IMG/VR virus record: IMGVR_UViG_3300021171_000026
Coordinates: 1-39,504 of that record
DNA length: 39,504 nucleotides
Strand: one strand, 5' to 3'
Origin: a virus
The notes beneath the pieces are model-generated. The model did not search any database, was not told the DNA's origin, and worked only from the letters and a program-made list of their open reading frames with translations. Below, in pieces: positions 6,427-12,253 of this stretch. Each line of letters opens with the position of its first letter. The first letter of the stretch is position 1. A program made the translations under genes and the position numbers.

Positions 6427-6630
6427 ATGATGAGATACCGAGACGGCTACGGCCAATGGCATGACGGAGAGACAGATATTCGACAGATGAATTTTATCCA
6501 CGAACATCCCCTGGTCAAACGAGATAACGCTGATGGTATTCGCGTGTGGTGTCCTATCTGCGAGGTCGTTTTTGGAATTATCTATCCTGACCCTCCGGCG
6601 GGAAGGAACCCACCCCTCCCGACGGCGTGA
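6427..6630 (+). CDS. Hypothetical protein with CPIC motif, 67 aa
   Basis: Starts one base after the previous stop. It has a CPIC pair near residue 42 plus several His residues, suggesting a metal knuckle. The C-terminus is Pro-rich. Unknown function. Confidence 0.5.
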   Translation: MMRYRDGYGQWHDGETDIRQMNFIHEHPLVKRDNADGIRVWCPICEVVFGIIYPDPPAGRNPPLPTA

Positions 6631-6631
6631 G

Positions 6632-7285
6632 ATGAAACCCTACTACTCCGAACCAGGCATTGACATCTACTTGGGGGATTGCAGGAATATCCTGCCTTCC
6701 GTGCCTAAAGTCGATCTGGTGCTGACTGATCCGCCGTATGGGATTGGAGCAGACAGAAATTTGCGAGCTAACAAACAACACGGCCATGCTGTCGCACCGT
6801 CGAAAGATTATGGCATTGGTAAATGGGACAAGATTCCATCCGCAGAAACTTTCAGAATTGTATTTGATGCTTCTAGGGAATTTATTATATGGGGAGGTAA
6901 CTATTTCGGCGCACTTGCACCTTCTTCGTGTTGGCTCGTTTGGGACAAAGACAATGGCGATAACGGTTATGCTGATTGCGAGTTGGCTTGGACAAATCTT
7001 GATCGGGCTGTTCGTAAATTCCGTCATCGTTGGATGGGGATGCTTCAAGAGAACATGAAAGAAAAAGAAGAACGTTATCATCCAACACAAAAACCGACCG
7101 AGGTTATGCGGTGGTGTATTGGCCTAGCGTCTGAGCCTCAAGTCATCCTCGACCCCTTCATGGGCTCTGGAACAACTCTTCGTGCCGCTAAAGATTTAGG
7201 ACGGAAAGCTATCGGCATCGAGATCGAAGAGAAGTATTGTGAAATCGCCGTTCGCAGACTCAGACAGGAGGTTTTACCGTTATGA
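6632..7285 (+). CDS. DNA methyltransferase, beta class (N6_N4_Mtase), 217 aa
   Basis: The catalytic motif DPPYG at 33-37 comes first and the SAM-binding motif DPFMGSGTT at 174-182 second, the order of beta-class N6-adenine or N4-cytosine methyltransferases. It is compact, with a short target-recognition part between the motifs, as in phage orphan methylases. The start at ATG 6632 is preceded by a weak ribosome site. No restriction partner is nearby, so self-protection against host restriction or gene control is the likely role. Confidence 0.9.
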   Translation: MKPYYSEPGIDIYLGDCRNILPSVPKVDLVLTDPPYGIGADRNLRANKQHGHAVAPSKDYGIGKWDKIPSAETFRIVFDASREFIIWGGNYFGALAPSSCWLVWDKDNGDNGYADCELAWTNLDRAVRKFRHRWMGMLQENMKEKEERYHPTQKPTEVMRWCIGLASEPQVILDPFMGSGTTLRAAKDLGRKAIGIEIEEKYCEIAVRRLRQEVLPL

Positions 7286-7440
7286 GTTCATTATGGGTTT
7301 ATGCGATCTTTAACGAGAAAGAAGTCTGTCGCACTTTGGACAAATTATTTTTACGGGAACGCGATGCGCTCGTATATGCAAAAGAAACTTACAGAAGTGC
7401 AGATGATTATTCATTAGAAGAAATAGACGTTATTAAATGA
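7282..7440 (+). CDS. Hypothetical protein, 52 aa
   Basis: The ATG overlaps the methyltransferase stop and follows AGGAGG. The start SSLWVYAIFNEKEVCRTL reads like a small beta/alpha domain, then a charged helix. No family is recognised. It lies between the methyltransferase and a leftover copy of a methyltransferase 3' end, so it may be an insertion. Confidence 0.65.
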   Translation: MSSLWVYAIFNEKEVCRTLDKLFLRERDALVYAKETYRSADDYSLEEIDVIK

Positions 7441-7478
7441 TCGCCGTCAAACGGCTGGCCCAAGAGGTGCTGTTCTGA
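7439..7478 (+). pseudogene. Remnant of a methyltransferase 3' end
   Basis: The bases encode IAVKRLAQEVLF followed by a stop. This closely matches the end of the methyltransferase upstream (IAVRRLRQEVLPL), both in protein and in DNA. It has no gene body of its own and is best read as a leftover from recombination or gene replacement. Confidence 0.55.
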
Positions 7479-7497
7479 CCCCCCGCGTGAGACGGGG

Positions 7498-7526
7498 TTG
7501 ACAACGCTGTAAACGCAAACTACAAT
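7498..7526 (+). promoter_or_regulatory. Near-consensus sigma-70 promoter
   Basis: TTGACA (7498-7503), a 17-base spacer, TACAAT (7521-7526): 11 of 12 consensus bases at ideal spacing. Transcription should start near 7533 and run through the structured leader into the helicase genes. Confidence 0.85.
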
Positions 7527-7533
7527 TCTAACC

Positions 7534-7584
7534 GTGAGTACCCTGGTCTCATCGAAAATCCCATTTCTCAGACGGCATAGCTAA
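7534..7584 (+). CDS. Possible 16-residue leader peptide
   Basis: A GTG at 7534, at or within a base of the expected transcript start, opens a 16-codon frame (MSTLVSSKIPFLRRHS) that stops just after arm B. A translating ribosome would cover arms A and B and so change leader folding. Speculative, because no ribosome site exists and leaderless translation would be needed. Confidence 0.25.
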   Translation: MSTLVSSKIPFLRRHS

Positions 7585-7630
7585 CTTACCCCGACCAGGG
7601 TACCGCTATGTCCGTCTGGGTTTTATTTTC
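7569..7630 (+). terminator. Intrinsic terminator in the helicase leader
   Basis: A 13-bp stem (7569-7581 with 7605-7618, one bulge) followed by GG and TTTTATTTT. The 23-base loop contains arm A', so pairing of that loop with upstream arm A could change terminator strength. Confidence 0.65.
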
Positions 7631-7642
7631 TGCGGAGGGTTT

Positions 7643-7762
7643 ATGCTTGATGACAAGCTGACCGTTGAGGAAATTGTCGCCATCTTAAAAGCTCAACTGG
7701 ATAAAGGCGAACCCATTGACTTGGAACTCATGCACCGACTCGAAGATATGCGCCGGAAGTGA
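7643..7762 (+). CDS. Small protein ahead of helicase, 39 aa
   Basis: ATG behind GGAGGG, 12 bases after the leader terminator. Acidic amphipathic helices (LTVEEIVAILKAQLDKGE). The stop overlaps the GTG of the helicase gene (GTGA), so the two are translationally coupled. It could be a helicase accessory or control protein. No family recognised. Confidence 0.65.
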   Translation: MLDDKLTVEEIVAILKAQLDKGEPIDLELMHRLEDMRRK

Positions 7763-8829
7763 AATCGGTGTCCGACATAGAGTTTCCTGGGAGTGGGCCG
7801 CCCGAATGGTTTGTGCGGGAAGAACAGCAAAGGAAATTAGGATGGTCATTCAAGTCCGAGAATATGTCCGAACTCCTGGCGCGGCCCACGCCTGTCATCT
7901 CATGGCTCATCGAATCCTTGTGGGTAGACAAAGCGCGAGGCTTGATCGCAGGCAATCCTGGGGTGGGAAAAACATGGATGGCTCTTGAAATGCTCTTGTC
8001 TGTATCGACTGGCTTGCCGTGCCTGGATAAATATCCTGTTAAAGCAGGGGCCGTGCTATTAGTCGAAGAAGAATCATCGCCTGACAACTTGGCGCGGCGT
8101 ATTCATTGTATGGCCAAGGGGCGCGGGTTGGATAGCGAGGATTTGGTTTCGTTCCACCACGTGACGCGGCAGTTTTTGAAGATTCCAAAACACGAAAAAG
8201 AGCTGATTGCCTTTATCAAACACCACTCCATAAAGCTCGTCGTCTTTGACTCTTTGCGCCGGTTTCATGGCGTGGATGAGAACTCATCAGAGAAAATGCA
8301 ACCCATTTTGGATTCGTTCGGTCGTATCAATATCGAAGCTGAAACTAGCGTTGTTTTGATCCACCACCTATCCAAGAATCTGAATGACAAAGGGGCTAAT
8401 AAAAAGCCAGTCTTTGAACGGATGCGCGGAACCTCGGATTTGTGGGCGTGGCGAGATTGCATCATCGGTATGGAAGGTGAGCCAGATGCTACGACTGCAT
8501 CCTGTTCATTTCAGTTTCGTGACGCGGAATCGCCAAGTCCAATTCAAATCAAGCGTATCGTCGATGAAGTAAGCGGGTCTACGACACTAGAGATGGTCAA
8601 CCTAGAAGAATCAGAGGACTTTGCCGATAAATCGGAAGCGCTCCTGACCTATGTGCGGGATCATCAGCCGGTGTCCAAAGAGCAAACCTTGAACCATTGT
8701 AAGGGCAAAAGACAGACTAACGGGCGCATCTTTGATATCCTTGTGGAGCGCAGTTTGTTGATCAAACACGGCTACAAATGGGTCGTTCCCGAATACGCGG
8801 GAACGGGTGGGAACGATGGGAACGACTAG
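7759..8829 (+). CDS. RepA/AAA_25-type replicative helicase, 356 aa
   Basis: RecA-fold ATPase: Walker A GNPGVGKT at 65-72, the LLVEEESSPDN strand at 100-110, Walker B KLVVFDSLRRF at 159-169, and a sensor-like VVLIHHLSKN. This fits the AAA_25/RepA hexameric helicase family of plasmids and phages. Residues about 290-345 resemble a winged helix. The last residues (GTGGNDGND) come from a repeat cluster in the DNA. With no polymerase or primase gene in the window, this is probably the main phage replication protein working with host enzymes. Confidence 0.85.
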   Translation: MKSVSDIEFPGSGPPEWFVREEQQRKLGWSFKSENMSELLARPTPVISWLIESLWVDKARGLIAGNPGVGKTWMALEMLLSVSTGLPCLDKYPVKAGAVLLVEEESSPDNLARRIHCMAKGRGLDSEDLVSFHHVTRQFLKIPKHEKELIAFIKHHSIKLVVFDSLRRFHGVDENSSEKMQPILDSFGRINIEAETSVVLIHHLSKNLNDKGANKKPVFERMRGTSDLWAWRDCIIGMEGEPDATTASCSFQFRDAESPSPIQIKRIVDEVSGSTTLEMVNLEESEDFADKSEALLTYVRDHQPVSKEQTLNHCKGKRQTNGRIFDILVERSLLIKHGYKWVVPEYAGTGGNDGND

Positions 8830-8914
8830 CCATCCAAAACCGTTCCCGTCCGCAACCCCTAAAGGGGTTGGTATGCGGAACGGGGAACGATTTGTATTTT
8901 GGTCTGCGGGAACG
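8784..8914. repeat. GGGAACG repeat cluster, candidate replication origin
   Basis: The 7-mer GGGAACG or its complement occurs at 8784-8790 (reverse), 8799-8805, 8809-8815, 8818-8824, 8841-8847 (reverse), 8883-8889 and 8908-8914, with a near copy (CGGAACG) at 8876-8882. The first two copies form an 8-bp palindrome around AATACG. Copies at 8841 and 8883 flank a cruciform with the inner hairpin CAACCCC/GGGGTTG (8853-8870). Iteron-like arrays beside a replication gene often mark origins. The cruciform plus the T-rich stretch after 8889 could instead end transcription. Confidence 0.65.
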
Positions 8915-8949
8915 AACTGGTGTCTAACCCAGAAAGTGAGGGCGGGGTG

Positions 8950-9075
8950 ATGGACGAAATCAACTTGGGCAATACCATTCGGTTTTGGCTCTCAGGTGAA
9001 GCGAGTGGCGATGAGTGCGATTGGTATGATGAAGTTCGCCAACAGCTTTATGCGCAGATGCTGGGCTGGGCGTGA
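8950..9075 (+). CDS. Hypothetical acidic protein, 41 aa
   Basis: ATG (or the GTG just before it) behind a G-rich stretch. Acidic, with several Trp. Its stop overlaps the GTG start of the next frame. No known family. The 120 bases before it hold the repeat cluster and no gene. Confidence 0.5.
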   Translation: MDEINLGNTIRFWLSGEASGDECDWYDEVRQQLYAQMLGWA

Positions 9076-9158
9076 TCTGGTTCTGGCATTACTGCGGCGG
9101 CGCGATCTTCTGTCCGGCGTGCGCGGAGTCTGGATTTCTCATCAGTGATTACATCTAA
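9072..9158 (+). CDS. Cysteine-containing peptide, 28 aa
   Basis: GTG start overlapping the previous stop (GTGA). Contains C..FCPAC, a likely metal knuckle. Short, so weakly supported, but similar in style to the many small zinc-type frames in this phage. Confidence 0.4.
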   Translation: MIWFWHYCGGAIFCPACAESGFLISDYI

Positions 9159-9162
9159 GGGC

Positions 9163-9191
9163 TTGACAAAAGTCTTTGACAGGACTAGACT
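9163..9191 (+). promoter_or_regulatory. Sigma-70-type promoter
   Basis: TTGACA (9163-9168), a 17-base spacer, TAGACT (9186-9191). Expected start near 9198, just upstream of the gene at 9214. The same -10 sequence is used by the minus-strand promoter at 4880. Confidence 0.75.
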
Positions 9192-9213
9192 TAACAAAAA
9201 TGGGAAAGGGTGA

Positions 9214-9450
9214 ATGAGTTTTCCTTGTCCAACATCTCACAACCAAGGCCAACATAAATTTGGTTCACTTCGGTTCATCACCAAAGACAGACAACAATTC
9301 GCGCAGTATTGTCGTTATTGCAAAACCGTTCGCACGGGACGATTCATGATGACGGATGGGGCTCCGCTAGTTCTTTACGGTGGACTAGAAAAACCAATCC
9401 ATGAAATAGCTAATCCCATAACGTCAACACCAACGTCTACTGAATTATGA
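9214..9450 (+). CDS. Hypothetical protein, 78 aa
   Basis: ATG behind GGGAAAGGG, first gene after the promoter at 9163-9191. Contains PCPTSH near the start and CRYC at about 33-36, a possible zinc site spread over the chain. The tail is Thr/Pro-rich. No recognised family. Confidence 0.65.
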   Translation: MSFPCPTSHNQGQHKFGSLRFITKDRQQFAQYCRYCKTVRTGRFMMTDGAPLVLYGGLEKPIHEIANPITSTPTSTEL

Positions 9451-9456
9451 AATATA

Positions 9457-9522
9457 ATGTACGTTATCGGAAGTTTTATTAAGATCATGCCTAGAACACG
9501 CATCAAACTGCAAATTTCATGA
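9457..9522 (+). CDS. Possible 21-residue peptide
   Basis: A small frame starting six bases after the previous stop and overlapping the next ATG (ATGA at 9519-9522). Basic and hydrophobic. Support is only positional. Confidence 0.3.
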   Translation: MYVIGSFIKIMPRTRIKLQIS

Positions 9523-9890
9523 CAGCTTTTGAGAGCTTCCTCGGCATGACGGTGAAGGATTGGGAGACTAGGATGCGTCTTTTCAATCCAGTTCTAGCCA
9601 AGCTACCCCCCCCGCCACGGCGGGGACCTCCGCCTCCACAGGCCGTTATAGTTTCTAAACCCCACCACAAACTTTCCGAGAATTCCCAATGTCCTGAATG
9701 TTCTCCGACAGGCCGTCAAATGCCTTGCATTCACCTTTGGTGTCGTTGGCGCGGTCGTCATCAATGGAGCCCTTGGGAAGACGATCCTCAACCCGACGGC
9801 ACTTGCCGGGAGCGTCGTTGGTGTCAGTACTGCGACGAGTCCCAACAATACCGCGCCAAGATTCCCTTGTCTGACGGGTCTGACGTATGA
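9519..9890 (+). CDS. Cys/Pro-rich hypothetical protein, 123 aa
   Basis: The N-terminal helix (FESFLGMTVKDWETRMRLFNP) is followed by a Pro run, then a Cys/His/Trp-rich half with CPEC, C..H and CQYC patterns suited to zinc. A run of eight C bases near 9606 underlies the proline run and is a possible slippage site. Unknown role. Confidence 0.6.
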   Translation: MTAFESFLGMTVKDWETRMRLFNPVLAKLPPPPRRGPPPPQAVIVSKPHHKLSENSQCPECSPTGRQMPCIHLWCRWRGRHQWSPWEDDPQPDGTCRERRWCQYCDESQQYRAKIPLSDGSDV

Positions 9891-10009
9891 CTTGGTTCTG
9901 GGAGTTGTGGTGTAAAGCTTTTGGCCACTCTTGGGAGATAGAGCACAACAAGACCTGGCGGCGGTGCGTTCGGTGTCATGACGCGGAATATTCGTCCGGT
10001 GGTTTCTAA
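9887..10009 (+). CDS. Small zinc-type protein, 40 aa
   Basis: ATG overlapping the previous stop (ATGA). Contains FGHSW and WRRCVRCHDAEY, a Cys/His pattern close to the end of the gene before it (HQWSPW, RRWCQYCDE), which suggests the two share ancestry. No function known. Confidence 0.5.
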   Translation: MTWFWELWCKAFGHSWEIEHNKTWRRCVRCHDAEYSSGGF

Positions 10010-10028
10010 GAGCAAGACGGAGAAGTCG

Positions 10029-10196
10029 ATGGTAGACCACGGATTACGAGAGAAGCGGAGGAAACCTATTGTGGTGAAGATAAAATTTGAGGCGTGGGAC
10101 CGTCACAAGAATCACGTCGAAGAATCTTTAGACAGGGAGTTCGGGAAGGCGAAACATCCGCGATATAACCCTTTGACCTCCGAGGGCGGCTGGTGA
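10029..10196 (+). CDS. Basic hypothetical protein, 55 aa
   Basis: The ATG at 10029 has GGAGAAG upstream and is preferred to the earlier in-frame ATG at 9978, which overlaps the previous gene. Rich in Arg, Lys and His. Its stop overlaps the next GTG (GTGA). Unknown. Confidence 0.5.
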   Translation: MVDHGLREKRRKPIVVKIKFEAWDRHKNHVEESLDREFGKAKHPRYNPLTSEGGW

Positions 10197-10399
10197 GTCG
10201 GTGTGAGCACAGTCCGAGTTTAAATACCAAAAAAGAGTGTTACGCGAACTGCGCCAAGTGCAGCGTTCCCATCACGCGGATAGCGGGTTGGTACACGCCC
10301 TTAGAGCGGGATCGGATGTTGGGGGCGGTCGAGGCGAAGATGATAGTGACGCTTTCGGACATCGACGTAGAAACAGGCGACCTTTCAAAATCTTCTTGA
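10193..10399 (+). CDS. Hypothetical zinc-knuckle protein, 68 aa
   Basis: GTG start overlapping the previous stop. CEH near the start and C..NCAKC at about 16-23 could bind zinc; the remainder is helical. A promoter for the next gene begins in its last codons. Confidence 0.5.
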   Translation: MSRCEHSPSLNTKKECYANCAKCSVPITRIAGWYTPLERDRMLGAVEAKMIVTLSDIDVETGDLSKSS

Positions 10400-10424
10400 C
10401 ACCGTAAAAAAACTCCGTTATATC
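10396..10424 (+). promoter_or_regulatory. Promoter of the packaging genes
   Basis: TTGACA (10396-10401), a 17-base spacer, TATATC (10419-10424). The expected transcript start is about 10431, only three bases before the TTG of the next gene. Confidence 0.65.
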
Positions 10425-10433
10425 TAGTACAAG

Positions 10434-11030
10434 TTGAGCGACAAGCATCCCACCGAAAATTCGACGGCCTTGATTATTGGCGGCGAGACCAAAGTGATTG
10501 GTCTTGCTGTGGCCGGAAAACTTTTTGTGTTCTCGCCTGTTCAGATGCAGTTTCTTCTTGCGCTTCAAAAAATGAAGAATGTTCATGCCGCTGCGATGTC
10601 CGTATCCAAAGACGAGGAGTGGGGGAAAACGTTTTTGCACTCACGGAAGTTCAACGACTATCTGACCTCGAAGTTGGAGGAGTATTCTGTGAAGGCGGGA
10701 TTGACGCCGGAGTATTTGATTCGGTGGGGGAAGGACGCGATGGAGGGGTTCAGAGAATGGTATGAGGGCCTATGCGGGTGCGGATATGCCAACCGTTTCA
10801 ACAGCTATGAGTACGCGGAGCGGCAGGATGACGATTTGGCGTCGGCTCTGACGTGCAGGCGTTGTTTTGCGCCTTTAGCGGTGACGCATGTTCGGGAGCC
10901 GTTTAAGCCCTCGCGGGAGCAGATGGAGGCGTACAAGGAGTTGAAGTCGGCGGTGATTCCGAAGATAGAGCGTGTGCATCACACCTTTTCCAACGAAGAG
11001 ATTGTCTTTGAAAGCGAGGAGAGACCTTAA
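10434..11030 (+). CDS. Putative terminase small subunit, 198 aa
   Basis: Position ahead of the large terminase and an all-helical layout (residues 30-110) suggest the DNA-recognising small terminase. In addition, CGCGYAN and CRRC at about 112-146 look like a zinc ribbon, which is not typical for the family. The start appears to be TTG, close to the transcript start and without a ribosome site; a later GTG is possible. The assignment rests mainly on synteny. Confidence 0.5.
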   Translation: MSDKHPTENSTALIIGGETKVIGLAVAGKLFVFSPVQMQFLLALQKMKNVHAAAMSVSKDEEWGKTFLHSRKFNDYLTSKLEEYSVKAGLTPEYLIRWGKDAMEGFREWYEGLCGCGYANRFNSYEYAERQDDDLASALTCRRCFAPLAVTHVREPFKPSREQMEAYKELKSAVIPKIERVHHTFSNEEIVFESEERP

Positions 11031-11545
11031 TGCCGGAACGAAAGCAGGCTATCACGCCGTATCAAGGTGGTGCTCGCGGGAACGATTACCAGAAGCCGGA
11101 ACCGAGAACCCCTGTCCGATTCAACATGTCGAAATCTCGAAACATTGGCCAGCCCGATCCGTTGTCAGAGGCGATCAAGGGTCGGAATTCCTACATTCCT
11201 GGTGATTTTGACCGTTATTCTCATTCCAAGACTCCAAAATCCAGGGGAGCGCATTATAATCCTGCCGGAGAAGAAGGCCGTCCCCACGGGAAGATGATGT
11301 CGAAGGCGACGGATTACACCCGACATCCTGGCGGGCGTGGCGAGAACGCCAACGGATATTCACCGCCCAACACCAGGGGCGACAATCCTTTGGGTCGTGC
11401 GATGAACAAGATCGGCAGCAATGTTCTTGGCAGGCCGTCTAATCGCGGAGGCGAGAATGCGGTCGGGAACAGGGTTCCGAACACCAGGGGAGAAAAGTCC
11501 GGCTACGGAAAATTCAATCCTAGAGGAGGAGGCAAAAATGTCTGA
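11030..11545 (+). CDS. Basic low-complexity protein, 171 aa
   Basis: Almost fully disordered, rich in Gly, Arg, Asn and Pro. Contains imperfect repeats of the type NTRGDNPLG, NRGGENAVG and NTRGEKSG in the second half. No fold is expected. Located in the packaging region; it may bind DNA or be a virion component, but neither is shown. ATG overlaps the previous stop. Confidence 0.65.
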   Translation: MPERKQAITPYQGGARGNDYQKPEPRTPVRFNMSKSRNIGQPDPLSEAIKGRNSYIPGDFDRYSHSKTPKSRGAHYNPAGEEGRPHGKMMSKATDYTRHPGGRGENANGYSPPNTRGDNPLGRAMNKIGSNVLGRPSNRGGENAVGNRVPNTRGEKSGYGKFNPRGGGKNV

Positions 11546-11690
11546 TGAAAAGCATCGAGTGACGCACATTGACCATCGCGGGAACGAAACGGTGTTGACG
11601 AAACCGCCGAATGAATCGGCGATGAGCCAGGAACAAAAAGATGAATGGCAAAGGCAACGTCAAAAACATTTGGAGGGTAAAAAACCATGA
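11538..11690 (+). CDS. Hypothetical charged protein, 50 aa
   Basis: ATG after AGGAGGAGG, overlapping the end of the previous gene by 8 bases. Very hydrophilic, ending in a Gln/Lys helix. No family known. Confidence 0.6.
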   Translation: MSDEKHRVTHIDHRGNETVLTKPPNESAMSQEQKDEWQRQRQKHLEGKKP

Positions 11691-11878
11691 TGCCTCCCAA
11701 GCAGACGGTTGACAACAGCGAGCACGGGAAGGAAGAATGGGACGACCCCAAGGATTTCCATCGTGAGGGCGAGACGCTGGGTCATTTCGAATACAACCCC
11801 GCCGCCGAAGAGATTACGGCTCAGCACCGAGACAAGTTTCCCGAAGTGACGGACTTTGAGCCGCCGGAGAAGATGTGA
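11687..11878 (+). CDS. Hypothetical acidic protein, 63 aa
   Basis: Starts MMPP with an ATGA overlap to the previous stop. Acidic, His- and Glu-rich, probably unstructured. Part of a run of five small genes between the terminase subunits. Confidence 0.6.
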   Translation: MMPPKQTVDNSEHGKEEWDDPKDFHREGETLGHFEYNPAAEEITAQHRDKFPEVTDFEPPEKM

Positions 11879-12063
11879 CGCCGAGCCCTGTACCGCCGAA
11901 GCCGTTGTTAAACGACACCTTGTTTCAGGCTTTGAGTCCTGTTCAGAAGATGATTGGCGATCAGGCGCGGCTTGATCTTATCAGGAAAAAATATGGGGTG
12001 CAGCCGCTTTCAAAACCGCTACCGCCTCAACCGCAGCAATGGGTAGGAGACAACAATGCCTAA
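11875..12063 (+). CDS. Hypothetical protein, 62 aa
   Basis: GTG start overlapping the preceding stop (GTGA). Pro-rich ends around a helical centre (LFQALSPVQKMIGDQARLDL). No recognised family. Confidence 0.55.
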   Translation: MTPSPVPPKPLLNDTLFQALSPVQKMIGDQARLDLIRKKYGVQPLSKPLPPQPQQWVGDNNA

Positions 12064-12253
12064 ATCAATGTCGGGGGTGATGGATGAGTTTAAGGGCGAT
12101 CATTTGCATTCAGGTTCTTCTGGCGGTCCTGTTGTACGCAACCGCAAGCAAGCGATTGCGATTGGCCTGTCGGAACAGCGTCAGATGGGCAAGAAGATTC
12201 CGAAGCCGAAAGGCGGACTAGAGAAAGCGATGTCGAAGGTGGGCGGCTATTGA
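12056..12253 (+). CDS. DUF6496-like protein, 65 aa
   Basis: The pattern MDEFKGDHLHSGSSGGPVV followed by RNRKQAIAIGLSE is the hallmark of a small phage and plasmid family (DUF6496 as I recall it). It is basic and probably binds nucleic acid; its role is unknown. It ends at the start of the large terminase gene. Confidence 0.75.
   Translation: MPKSMSGVMDEFKGDHLHSGSSGGPVVRNRKQAIAIGLSEQRQMGKKIPKPKGGLEKAMSKVGGY

Larger units (their letters stand above)
7533..7630 (+). ncRNA. Structured leader RNA or attenuator with interleaved stems
   Basis: Four arms lie in the order A, B, A', B'. A (7538-7548, GTACCCTGGTC) pairs perfectly with A' (7593-7603) over 11 bp. B (7569-7581, CAGACGGCATAGC) pairs with B' (7605-7618) over 13 bp with one bulged U. 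B' is followed by TTTTATTTT. Because the pairs interleave, the RNA can form a pseudoknot, or the two stems can compete. It lies between a strong promoter and the helicase genes, so either it is a short stable RNA or it controls read-through. Confidence 0.7.

Noticed and set aside
7479-7500. GC hairpin CCCCG/CGGGG before the promoter
   Set aside because: Only five pairs and no T-run; it overlaps the -35 region, so it is not called a terminator.
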